The notes beneath the pieces were generated by a model. The model did not search any database. It was given only the letters and a program-made list of their open reading frames with translations, and was not told the DNA's origin. From the NCBI GenBank assembly GCA_025558075.1, contig JAHLKF010000008.1, positions 744,001-808,000 of the forward strand: a stretch of 64,000 nucleotides of DNA, read 5' to 3'. Position 1 is the stretch's first letter; the number at the start of each line of letters is the position of its first letter. Shown here piece after piece: positions 46,011 through 57,900 of the stretch. Position numbers and translations under genes: made by a program. This DNA comes from Gaertneriomyces semiglobifer (lineage: Eukaryota; Chytridiomycota; Chytridiomycetes; Spizellomycetales; Spizellomycetaceae).

Positions 46011-47462
46011 GGCTGCTCGATATCTAATCTTATCGACGGAAGTTCACTTGTGTAGGCTACTTCCAAATGCCCTCCCTTGCTCTGCTGTCTGTAATCTCCC
46101 ATTAACATGCGATCAAATGCATTCAGGTCATCTAACCCCATCCACCTACCAGCACTTTGTCCGACTTGCTTATGCTTGTGAAGTATACCCTTTTTTTTGG
46201 CCTGAGAGTGCCCGCCAAAAGTTGGCTCAGCTCATATATGAACGGATCGCCCAGCAAGCAACACAGCCGTCAGTAATCCTACTACTACGATATTCAAGTC
46301 AAAGAGGTCGGTGGCGGTTAATTTAAAGTCCTTTGGAAAACAGATGCTCTGTCGATCTATTTCGTCATATGAGAAGATTTCAAAGAGGCCCACAGTGCCC
46401 CACACACATCCAGGCTCCCGAAAGCAACTGCGGATATGAAAGTTGAGTGTTCCCGTCCTTTGTTACGCGCGCGCGACTGTTCGCGAATGCCATTGTTGTG
46501 ACATCACCAACCGAACCAGCTGCCCACCTTCAACCGATGAAAGCAAATGTATCTTTGTAAATTTAACGAACACTGCGGGTTTTCCAATGTGAATTTGACG
46601 AGGGATGAGAATTAAGAGAATGATGAGAAAGAATGATTTGAAGAGTGGGCAAGCACGGCTGGCAGTATGAGCAGCACTGGTGCATACAGCATACATGAAC
46701 AGAGCATTCGTGCCGCCAGTGGTAGGTTGCTGTTCGCAACACCCATGATACTCAATACTACAAGCGTAGAGAACCGCATTTAAGAAGAAAACAATTTGGG
46801 GGCATGACAGCAATCAGAGTTATTGTCTCCGCATGGACCACTCGGAAGAACGAAAGTTAATTTGATTTGTTTTGTCTCTTCATCTTGCCCATCATGCCGC
46901 CCCCCAAGTTATACACATCATTTTCAACAAGGTAGTCATCAATGTAGAAGAGAATCCCTCAGTCGTGCTCCGCAACATGAATAAGCATCTGCAACAAGCG
47001 CACAAGCAGGACTAAAACACTCTTTCCCACATCAGTGCCGCAAACCCTTACTGCTCGAGGTTTTTAAAAACGGAATCATATCACGCGTCAGAAGGTAGCC
47101 AAGCACCTTCGCACCTGGTTGGAATATCCGAGGCGATGGTCTTCAACCAGAGGGAGGTCATCTGACGATAGACACTCCAACCCCGCACTTCCCGTTATGG
47201 TGCTGGCTATTCCATTCATCATCGGCGTTGATATGTGCGACTTTGTTAGAAAACAAAGCGAGGTACGAACAACTGCATACAGATCCTGTAGAGTTGGTCG
47301 ATGCGGAAAGGAGGAGGGGACTGGGTAGATGCGCCTTTTATACCTGCCGGGCAGTGGCACAGCACTTTACATCACGTGAAAACAAAAAGTAAAATGCTTG
47401 GTCATGCTATGTTATTGATAATCGGACGTGCGCTTTCCACGCGCTTGACCAATAAAGGATAT
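46011..47462. other. gene-poor stretch
   Basis: About 1.45 kb. A minus-strand frame at 46463-46813 has one hydrophobic segment but no start context or family; a minus-strand frame at 47088-47360 is likewise featureless. No repeat recognised. Confidence 0.4.
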
Positions 47463-49546
47463 TTAAACCGACGGTACAATCTGACATTCTAGCCCATCTA
47501 TATCTAAACTTCTTGTCCACTGGTGGTATCTTTCGTGGTGATCTCTTTCGCCAAAGCTGCGAGGTTCTTCCATGTAGCTTCCATCCTGGTATCCGCTCGT
47601 TGAGTAGCCGTATCCTCTCATGGCACGTAGATCGGTTCCTCGAGACGCAATATTCCGCTTCACGCTGTTTTTCTGCAAACCGGCTGCAAAAGATTTCACC
47701 ATTGTGTGAAATGAATCTTCCAAATCTGCAATTTCGCGAATGTAGGAGCGGTTGTCAAGACGACCTGGTTAGGGCAAACGGCGCATGAGTTTCCGTTTCG
47801 AGTTTCGACGCCGGGTGTTACGACTTAAAACGGGTTCTTACTGTTATATAGCTGATTGAACTTCATCATGGTCACTTCCTTCATCCTCTTATCCAATCGT
47901 CTTAACGGATAAGCAGACCACCATCCACTCAGCATGTAGGTACACCACACCGCAGCGCCCGTTGCGCCCACAACCCCCGCCACAATCTTGATGGTATATT
48001 CCAACGCCCCGTAAACATCTGAAGTTGGTACAGCAATAATCATCATCCATTCGGTCTCGGCATCTGGCTGGATAGGGCGCCCCGTGATGAAAAAAGGGTG
48101 GTCCGCGACTTGGGTTTGCACAATGGCCCTTGTGGAAAGGGCCGCGACAGTATCGGGGGTGAGCGCGGCGGCGAGGGAGCGAATAGTGGGGTGCGGGGAT
48201 GTTGCGAAAGTGTCTGTGGAGGGTCAAATACATGAGGTACTACCTTTCGGGGAGTGCGGACTGGTGGGATGCGGGATGTGTGATACTCACATACGGTCAT
48301 TCTTGCATTATCTTTCACTGTATTCGCCAACGAGGACCCAATGGTTTCCAAGGTTTTGGTATTGTAAATGACAATGACACTGTTTTCCGTCGGCTTAATC
48401 CTGTCCAAAAAGGGGTTGATCTGCGATAAAGGGCATGAGAAATCTGATTCCGCTGGCAACGTGATAAACGCTTGGTGCAAAAATACTCACTGTACTCTCC
48501 ACAGGGCTCGCAGCCGTACACACATGGGTTGGCACCGTCGGCTGTGCCGAATTGCCATAAAGCACCCTAGAAAACGTCCACATGGCGCTTTCCCAATCCA
48601 ACGGATATGTAATGTGCCAACGTCCCATGGGTTGCCCATCCGCGGCATCTATCATCCAGTAATACGCATCGTCATTGAAATTCCTAGGACGCTCATCGAG
48701 TTGAGCCGGCCCAAAGGGTTCCCCGTTCACACTCATCGAAAACCGGTAGTGGAGATTTGTGGAATAATCCATCCAAGCGTATAGCAACAACTGGTCGTCC
48801 TGGCCTTCAAGGTTCGCAGGTCGGCTGATGACGATTTCCGTAAAGTTAGGCGCGTCCGGGTCGATGCGAGGCATAGGCCCGTTAACTCCCTCACGCGATG
48901 CGCAGAACATACTGAATAATAATAAAGGATCAGATAACGCTCGCAGAAGCAAAAACAAGCTCTATCCGGCAAGCATATCGACTTACGCTTTGATGTTGCG
49001 ATTGAGGTCCAACGTCCGGCCTGCTTCGAATAGGAGGGGTGACCCGTCATTGAGCAAACTCTGCAAATCATTCATGTTTGTCGTGACAGCGTTGGTAACG
49101 CTTCTTCTGGATCCCCAATCCGTGATGATCCGCTCAATCTGAGTTTGCATATTCATCACATATTCAACAGCTTGATCTGCTGATTGCTTTATCGAAACAT
49201 TCGCCCAGTCAACCATGTTTTGCCGTACATGATGCATTAGGACCAACATTGTCTGCACATGCATACTGTTAATCCTACGTGTGCGGGACCAGAGAACGGA
49301 GATGATGCTTACCGGCGTAATGATAATGGAGGTAGTGAGGACCCAGAGGAGCATGAAAATTATGAGAAAAGGTATCCGAATTCGTTTTCGACGGGGGCTT
49401 GCTTCACCAGCCGTGTTGAGCGACGCGGCCAAAGTAACAGGGTCATGATCCATTGCTGTTTCATTGTCTGTATGCTCTCCTCTCTCGACTACTGCTTCCA
49501 AAGCGTTCTGCAATTCACCTGGATAGACTGCATGATTGGACTCCAT
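47463..49546 (-). CDS. two-TM sensor protein with extracellular Cache/CHASE-like domain and HAMP-like linker, no catalytic domain
   Basis: Minus-strand exons 49546-48987, 48911-48491, 48420-48291, 48213-47842 and 47764-47463 (introns 70-77 nt) give 594 aa. TM1 (about 59-86, IPFLIIFMLLWVLTTSIIIT) and TM2 (about 440-465, IVAGVVGATGAAVWCTYML) enclose a 350-residue extracellular region with helical entry and a PAS-like beta core (AYYWMIDAADGQPMGRWHIT, SVIVIYNTKTLETIGSSLAN, WMMIIAVPTSDVYG). After TM2 comes a HAMP-like segment, AYPLRRLDKRMKEVT, then NRSYIREIADLEDSFHTMVK, a helix seen before cyclase domains in fungi. The protein then ends about 80 residues later in a polar tail; no cyclase, kinase or response domain follows. 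Likely a ligand sensor working with a partner. Confidence 0.7.
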
Positions 49547-51568
49547 GCGCAACGAGTTTGTCTGTACACACTGCTTGATGGATTCCTTGTGGACCTGAGG
49601 CTGGCCCAGCCGTTACTTAAATTGCTCAGAGATGTGTGAGAATGCCTTTAGCAGGGACAAATGTTGGTCAACCCGGCGGCCCGCTGGAGGCACTTGGCAC
49701 GGTCAAAAGTTCTGCTGTTCAACACGGCGGCCCGCTGGTGTCCGTTCAAGGGGAACTACCCCTCCGGACTAGAGCCAGAGTTCACGTAAGGCCTTTTCAG
49801 TTGACGCTTGCCCGATCTGCGGTCAGCGATCGACCATTGGCAGATGTCTTTTAAGGGTATCTTTGGGCGAGCATGTTCCATTTTTATGACAATCGCGAAC
49901 ATTTTTAGCTGTCAGTAATGGGCGGCAGGACCTCGAAATAGATCCTCCAAAACAAGACACGTCCGCTTTGGATGACATAAACTCCGCTGGCGCGTGGCTT
50001 TGTAAGCATTCCCTTATTAATATGTCTGGCTCTGGTTAATAAATCATTTGAGACGATGATCCGGAAGATCAAATTTTTTGGGTGTCTCCATGATTTCCAT
50101 CTGGATTGACTGACAATTTCCCCATCAGATCACGCGTACAGATGTCACACAAACATCCTTCTCGCCCCCCCGAGTCGACGATATGAAATCGCGGGGGAGA
50201 TGGTGGATTGTAACAAAGTGGGGCAAAGGAGATCTTTGGTTCTGCGCATTACGCGTAAAGTGACTGTGCAATTTTGCATAACCTTATTTACATATTCGTG
50301 GAGATAGGCAGAATTGATTGCGGCCGGAAGGCGCTGTCCCTCACAGCACCGTTCAAGAGATTGCATTAATTGATAAGACAAGGCAAGAACTGTTTTCCCA
50401 TTTGGAAAGGCGGCGGGGGGAGCACGACACACCTGACCCGATGCAAGCGGCAGTCTGGCTGGGAAAGGGCCAGTGTGGCAAGGCCGTAGGGAAATTCAGC
50501 TTGGGAACGAAGGGGGAGGCTCTCAGAGGGAGAAAGCGTATGATAACAGCCCAATGCAATTGCAGACGTTGCAGCCACCAGTTAATTGTGTGGCGGTCTA
50601 CTCCCTATGTGTGTGTGTAGGTGCATGATCATAGCCATTTTAATATGGCATGCATCAACCCAAATGTGCTGTTATCTCGTTCAATTAATGGGACCGAGTG
50701 CAAATCTGCTTAACCTTCTTCATTGGAAAGAAGGTGCAGGCTGTGAATTTTGAGTCCGCGCCGGCGTCGGTGGTTCGGGGGAGTATTTGAACGCCCAACG
50801 CCAAGACACTGGCGAGAGGCATCGATTTCGGGCTCATCTCTTTCACCGACTTGCGTTGTTGTTGTGCGATCAGGCAGCGTGGAAAACCCTCGGACATATA
50901 TATACGCACACACTTAAGCGCTTTTTCCACGTCTATTGAGCCTTCTAACGGGCGAACCCGATAAGGACTTTTGTACACAAACCCGACTTATTTTAGAGAA
51001 CCCGCCATTTGTGCGTTCCCCAACCTGTGCATATCTGTGAAAACCGCTCCCGAAAGTGGTAAATAAGCCCGAAGCTTTTTTGCACATCAACGATCACTTC
51101 GAGGACGCACAGCACTCCTCCATCCACGACAAAATACTCTTCGACACCAGAGTTCACACAACGCGCTTGTTATCCCAGTGTTACTATTCCTGTTCACGAA
51201 TAGGAAAACCATCCTGACCCGGCCGCACCAGCTGAGCAAGCCCTTTCTCGCCTTCAGGGACGACCGCAAACACCTGCCTTCGCCCTCCGATTACGATTTT
51301 TACCGTAATCCGTCGCACTTGCGAACCGTCGATATCGCTTGTCACTTTTGCTGACGTCGCACCGTTGGCGGACGACCGTGCACCTTCTCTGCGGAGAAGC
51401 CTGTTTTTCTGTGGTGTGGGATATATTCCTTCGTTACTTGCCCATTGATATCCACCTCGTTTACCTCCTTTGGTCAAGGGCGAACCGCTTCGTTGGCCGT
51501 TTCTCGGAGATCACCTTTCCACTTTGGTTTTTTTTCCGTATTCTGGGAAAAAGTGGTTGCTCCTCATA
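49547..51568. other. gene-poor stretch
   Basis: About 2 kb between the sensor and NhaC genes. It holds a 20-bp near-identical direct repeat (49668-49687 and 49719-49738, CGGCGGCCCGCTGG core). Short frames at 50.1-50.6 kb and 51.2-51.5 kb show no domain or splice structure. Confidence 0.45.
49668..49738 (+). repeat. 20-bp direct repeat, two copies 51 nt apart
   Basis: TCAACCCGGCGGCCCGCTGG at 49668 and TCAACACGGCGGCCCGCTGG at 49719 differ at one position. They lie about 120-190 nt before the sensor start, so a paired protein-binding site is possible. Confidence 0.7.
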
Positions 51569-51582
51569 CATATATATTTAAG
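51569..51582 (+). promoter_or_regulatory. TATA box of the NhaC antiporter gene
   Basis: TATATATTTAAG about 95 nt before the ATG at 51672, with a pyrimidine-rich leader between. Confidence 0.45.
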
Positions 51583-51671
51583 TTTTAACGTCCTCCGACT
51601 CTCTTGCTGACCGGCTACCCCGACCCTTCAATCCATCTACCGACAACTCGTCCCGCACTTGCGCCGACACA

Positions 51672-53965
51672 ATGTTGTCGACCCGCCTCATCACCGCACT
51701 ATTGCTCGCCTTTGCGGGTCTGGTGTGTGCGGCACCGCCTTCTATCTCCTCCATCTCAGTGCCAAAGCTGGTTCACAAAGGCCGTGAGTTCAGTGCCGAC
51801 GTCACCTTCGCCTTCTCCAATGGTATGTTTGTTCGCACTGCTTGCCCTAAAATCACCTCAACTTCATATGGTTGACCCTGCTCTTGGTTACCTAGAAACA
51901 ACGTTCGCACCGATCCCGTACACTGTCCACTTTGCCGGTTTCCAGCCTGGAGATGCCCCCATTACCAGTGGTGTCATTGCCTTGACCACAGACGGCAGCC
52001 TCCCCGATGACAACAAGTACAGCACTGACCCTATCACGATTAACGGTAACGGATGGTCCACCCTTGCCTTCACCTTTGAAGGCATCGAAGGTACAACCGA
52101 GAGCTCCAAGATCCACGTTATTCCCGGCTGGGTTTCTCTCTTGCCCGTCATCATCTTGTTGTTTGTTGCCGTGGTGGTAAGTGCAATGGTGGTGTACTTT
52201 TTTTGTGAAGACAGGTTGTAACCTCGCTTTGTAGTGCCGTCAAGTTATTGTCGCACTCTTCACGGGTATCTTCTTTGCCACCATGTTCATCTACGGATAC
52301 AACCCGCTCACTGCGTTTGAACAAACGACGTCCAGCACCATGGCAAGCGCCGTTGCTGATACCGACCGTATTAAGATCATTCTCTTCACTTTCTGGTTGT
52401 CTGGTGTGATTGCCCTCATCCAGCGGTCCGGTGGTGCGCACGGTCTTGCCAGGCTCATCGGTGGCGCTGCCACCAACCGTTGGAAGGCGCAGTGGATGAC
52501 CTACCTTCTTGGTCTCGCCATCTTCTTCGATGACTACGCCAGTTGTTTGATCGTCGGTTCCCAGATGAAGCCTATTACCGACTTGGTGTACCTTTCCCAC
52601 GAGAAGCTCGCTTTCCTTGTCCACGCCACATCTGCACCCCCTGCATCTATTGTGCCCCTTTCTTCATGGATTGGGTTTGAGATCGGTTTGGTTGCCAGTG
52701 AGTTGGTAAAGATTGCCGAAAGAAGAGAAGGCACCGTTTTGTCTGCAGTGGAAGCCACCAAGCAGGCCTTCATCTTCTTCTGTGAAACCATTCCCAGTCG
52801 GTACTACCCTTTCTACATGTTGTTCTTCATTGCTATCAGCACCGCTCTCAAGCGTGATTTCGGACCAATGTTGAAGGCTGAGAGACGTGCCATCAAGTAC
52901 CACAAGTTGGTTAATGACAATGAGGTCGTCCATGGAAAGGTTGAAGAAGTAGAGGTTGTCAAGGACGCACCTCACCGTGCCATCAACGCTTTGGTTCCTC
53001 TTGGAAGCACTGTCATCGTCATTATCCTTTCCCTCTTCCTTACTGGATATTACTCCCTGAAGGAAACTGTTGACGGAGAAGTTGCATCTGGCGTTCCGGA
53101 GGAAGAGAGGACCCGCATGACAATTGATGCTATCGTTGGCGCTGGTAACTCTTACGATGCGCTCATTTGGGGATCGTTCTTCGGTATGATTGTTGCCGCC
53201 GTTATGTACAAGATTCAACGTATCATGACCTTCAACGAGTCTATCATCACCATCCTGATGGGTGTTCGTGGTATTGTCGAACCCGTCATCATCCTTTTCC
53301 TTGCCTGGACCATTGGTAGTGTCCTCGGTGACTCTCAGCTCAAGACCTCCGAGTTCCTTGCTGCCGCTGTTAAGGACTCGCTCAACCCTGGTGCCCTCCC
53401 CACCCTGGTTTTCATTATCTCTTGCATCACCTCCTTCTGTACGGGTACTTCTTGGGGAACCATGTCCATCATGTTCCCTCTCGCCATGCCCATCGCCGAT
53501 GCCATGATCCCGGGCGATCGCCATATTCTCCTCGCTACCGCCTCTTCCATTCTTACTGGCTCTATCTTCGGTGATCAATGCTCTCCTATCTCCGACACTT
53601 CTATCCTTTCTGCCTTATCTTCTGGCGTCTCGGTAGAAGCCCACGTCTACACTCAGTTGCCGTACGCCATGGTATGTGCATTACTTGCTATTTTGATTGG
53701 ATACCTGCCATACGGCTACAGTGCATGGCCTTCCTGGGTGGGTCTTCTTCTGGGTATTGTCGCCCTTGTTGGAGCTGTCTTCCTTCTTGGTGTAAGGACG
53801 GAGAGTGATGACTTGGACCGTACGACGCGCCTCTTGCGTTGCCTTCCTCTCCCTGCAAGGTGGAAGCCCACCCACGAGGACGACCACACTGCTGACGTGT
53901 CAAGACAAATGGAGAGTGCGGATTTCACTGTAGATGAAAAGAACAAGAACTCGACCGTTTATTAG
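51672..53965 (+). CDS. NhaC-type Na+/H+ antiporter with secreted N-terminal domain
   Basis: Exons 51672-51822, 51896-52176 and 52235-53965 (introns 73 and 58 nt) give 720 aa. Residues 1-20 are a signal peptide (LITALLLAFAGLVCAA). Residues about 21-125 form a beta-rich lumenal or extracellular domain of unknown type (ISVPKLVHKGREFSADVTF, PYTVHFAGFQPGDAP). The rest is an NhaC-family transporter: SGVIALIQRSGGAHGLARLI, LAIFFDDYASCLIVG (about 241), TGTSWGTMSIMFPLAMP (about 546) and GSIFGDQCSPISDTSILSA (about 588), with about ten TM helices. NhaC proteins exchange sodium for protons, best known from bacteria. The protein reads through a GTATGT near 53670, since hydrophobic coding continues there. 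Confidence 0.85.
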
Positions 53966-54952
53966 ACGGTGTCGCACTACCCCATCTTTCGTTTTACCGT
54001 TCCTACCCGGACTTGTGTGCGCCATCGCCATCTCTTTTTCGTACATGAATCGTTTCGCTACTCATGGAGCGTTACGTCCTCGGTCTGCTTGCTGCATTTG
54101 GATCGGCGCTCGACATGGACGTACGTCATTCAATCGCTTGTTTTCTTTTGGACTGCCACAACAACTACATTACGCACACACGCATTATCACACAAGAACG
54201 GGGCTGGAATTGGATGTTTCGCTTTTAATGACGCTATATAGGGAAGTTGTCTATGGGATATTGGGGAATAACTGATATCGGGAGACCTTTTTTTTGTTCA
54301 ATGGGATCTCGCATATAGAGTTATAAGACACATTGTATAAAGAACTTGAAGGAATTGTCCCGCTGGGACGGGCTTTTCTTTTTGTGTAATAAAGTGATGG
54401 GTGTATCATCTAAAGTTCCTGATTGAAATCGAGTTTCCGTTGTCATCGGTTTGCTCCATTACACATGAGTTCAATGGCAAAGAGCAACTCATACTGGACA
54501 TAGAGGAGACATTTCCATTCTCTGAAGCAAACCTAGCATAGCTACCACTGTCTTTTCGGAGCCTATTTCTTAATGTCCTTTACTGCGTTTTGTCATCTCT
54601 GCATTTGTTTTGTCCGTTGGGTGGTCTTGTAGGCGGCCCAAAATCAAAGTCGAACAATTGTTTGTGGCGCTGACGTGTGGCGTTATGTCCGGATGAATGA
54701 ATCACGTGCAACACTCGAAGGGCTTTCCCCAGTTGCGATATTTTTGGGAGGCCTTCTATTATCAGAGTGATTGGCGAGCGGGACTGTGTTAGCCGTCGCT
54801 TTCGAGCTACTTGGGATCAACGCGGGGGGGACGCTGGTTGGAGTTAGTCGTAACTTGATTCGAGTAAGGTGAACGGGCGTTGTGGTTCGCTGGTGGGATT
54901 GCAAGTGTGCGCGTGAGACGGGTGCTCAGGGTTGGAAGCGTGCTACAGAACC
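53966..54952. other. intergenic
   Basis: About 990 nt between NhaC and SET1. Contains T-rich runs near 54280 but no gene or repeat recognised. Confidence 0.4.
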
Positions 54953-57900
54953 ATGTCGTCTCAAGATGATGGAATGAAAAACGATGCTGCTTCGAAGCAG
55001 GAAGAGAACATGCCCTCCGGGTATTTTCCTTCGTCGTCGGTGCTTGGAGAGTTGTATGGGAGCGGAACGATCAAAACGAGGACTTTGTCGCCAAACCGAG
55101 GTTCGTTGAAGACGTGATAGACATGAAAAGGCCATTTTTCCCAACATGATTACGTCCTGCTAGATACTGCGAATGACGCCACAGCATCAGACGACGCCGC
55201 CGGTACCGCGTGGAAAGTCATTTATGAACCCTCCCTAGACAAAGAGCGAAAGAATGGAAAGCGGTTGATACGTTACAATGGGAAACCGGTGAATCCTGGC
55301 GTAAGTGGTTTTGTTGTCCGCTGACCGGGGCTGTTTGTTCATCGTGGTTCATTGCGAATTGTCAGGACCCGGATATCCAACTGAAAGATCCGCGACTGGA
55401 GGTTCCGCATTACAGTGCCGCGGGAGCGCGGAAAAGAAAGTTGAGAAAGTATATTATACCCGTGTTTTATGAAACCAAGGTATTTTTTTTGGGTTAGCGT
55501 GCTGTGTCAAGCGCCGCTAATACCGAGGACGGAAGCAGGACGATAGTGAACCTACAGCAAAGGCACCATCAACTACCCGCAAGAATCCACCAGCTCCCGC
55601 GACTCCTACTTCCAATGCGCGTGCGCGTAGTCTGACTCACCCACCCCTACCACCCCCACCACCCCCACCTCCTAGTCTGCCTGCCCATTCGGCGCGCGAT
55701 AAATATGCGGGGCCCGCCGCTCGCGATTATCCCGTGCCTCCACGGCCGCTCGATGATAGATATTTCAACTCGAGGGATTATCCTGCAGACAGTACAGCGA
55801 GAGCATTTTCGCCAATGGATCCGTCGAGGCCAGCACCTCCTGCACCTCCAATAGCCAGACGACCACCTCCCCCACCGCCGCCTATCCCGGGCCACCGATC
55901 GCCAGCAACTGGTTCTGCTACTCCTTCACGTGAACTAGATCGAGACCGACGGCTGAGCGGCGACAAGTGGCACGCCGAGAGAGCCCGTGGACGGGACGGG
56001 TATAGGGATTCCCGCGATATACGTACTTCCGGATCAGATTGGCGACGCGATGCCGCCTCAGCCCAAGTCCTTCCGCCGCGACGAGACGACAACCATTCTC
56101 AGGCGCATGAACAGCGGTTTACGCATCCGTCGTCTCCCCGGTCAACCACTTCTCACACACCACGTAGAGATGGAGAGATACTCGAAGTGCGGCCGTTGAG
56201 AAGTGAAAGTGTGGATAACCTTCAAGGTACAGCCGAAAGACGACGGAGTCGAGACGTCTATGAGCATCGTGAAGATGATCACGTGCGCGATTCACGACTG
56301 TCTCGCACTCCCGTACGAGATCGCAAGCGGAGTACGGAGATGGGGTCGTGGGACCGTGTGAGACGGGATTCCTATGTGAGCCCGAAAAGGGAGGGTGTTA
56401 TGGCAGATCTCACTTCGGATTCGCGACGCAGATCGATTGACAAAGTGCCTATGGACCGCGAGACGCAGAATGATAGACGGAGTCGTGGTCGTAGCAAGGA
56501 TGATCAGGAGACGGGTAGCAGAAGAGAGAGCGGTGTAAATACCACGGCTCATGGAAGGAATACATCAGCCGACAGAAATGGGAAGGTTCACGAGAACGAC
56601 CGGTTACGAGATCACGCGCGGAGCAATGAACGCGGTGGCTGGAGAGACAGTGCTGCTGGTAGTGTCACCTCAGATACCAGGCGTAGATCGCTTGACAGAG
56701 ACCGGAGGCATCGTGAATCGGAGCGGGAACGACAACAAGGGCGAACCAATGACCGTGATCGGTATGTCCCTTCCAGAGGAGGTGAAACTACAGTGGATTC
56801 ATATGTTCCTTCCAGCGAAGCACGGTTACGGCGAAGGAGTCGGAGTCGACGCCGGAGTCAAACACCGCCAATGACACGCCGCGGACGTGGTAGTCGCAGT
56901 CCAGTAGGTCCTCGCGTGAGCGGTCGTTTCCGATCTAGGAGTCGAACTCCGCTGCGTACATCCACTGGCGATCTTGGTCGAAGGATGAGAAGCCGGTCAC
57001 CGCCACGGTATCGCAGCCGGTCAAGGCCTAGAAGGAGAAGCCGGACTCGAAGTCCTCCTCCTTTACGACGGAGGAGTAGGAGTTGGAGCAGAGATCGCCG
57101 TCGGTCCTCCGTTTCGGGTATGAATCGCGAGCGCGACCGTACGAGAGGTCGTGACCGCGCGAGATCTCCGTTACCACCAAGAAGAAGCCGAAGCCGAAGT
57201 CGGAGTAGGAACCGAGTGCGTTCTCCTACTGATAGCAGGGATCGTCATGATCGAGGGCGGGATCGCCGAAGCCCTTTAAGAGGTCGAGATAGGAGTACAC
57301 CGTCGCCGTCTGGTAAGAGGGACGGACACGCTCATAAGAAACGTACGACTACACCTGAAAAGCCGCACCACAATATTCATACAACTACTGCGAGTGTGCG
57401 CGATGAGTTCCAGAGTTTCAGGGAAGAAGTGGAATCCGAAAGACGGGGCATGGGCAAGATCGTGTCACCCGAGAAGCCGATCGTTTCACCGCGGACCACT
57501 TCGGAAGATCGTACAGAGAATAAAGTAGATGGCAAAGATGCTATGCAGAAGGGTGGTGCGATGGATAACCCGGCATCAGTGAGGTCTGAACCCAAATCGA
57601 CCGAGAACAACAACCTTGACACGGAGCGGGTCATGAAGCTTGAAGCCTTGCGAGACGCGTTATGCCTTCGATTGGCCAATCAGGTTATGGAGACTCACCT
57701 TGATGAGTTCAGCCGGAAGCTCGTATCTGCGTTAAAATCGGAAGGAGTCATCTCCAAAGGTGATGTGGCACCCCGGAAACGAGACATGCTGACCGAGATG
57801 AATATCCCGAAATTGTTGAGTGATGGAAACCGTGGAGTGAAGCGGAAGTCGGATGGTGAACGTTCGAAGATTTCGGCATCTCCACCCAAGAAACGGAATG

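Noticed and set aside
50145..51477. Small frames upstream of the NhaC gene
   Set aside because: Short, mutually overlapping, no domain, and no matching splice sites.
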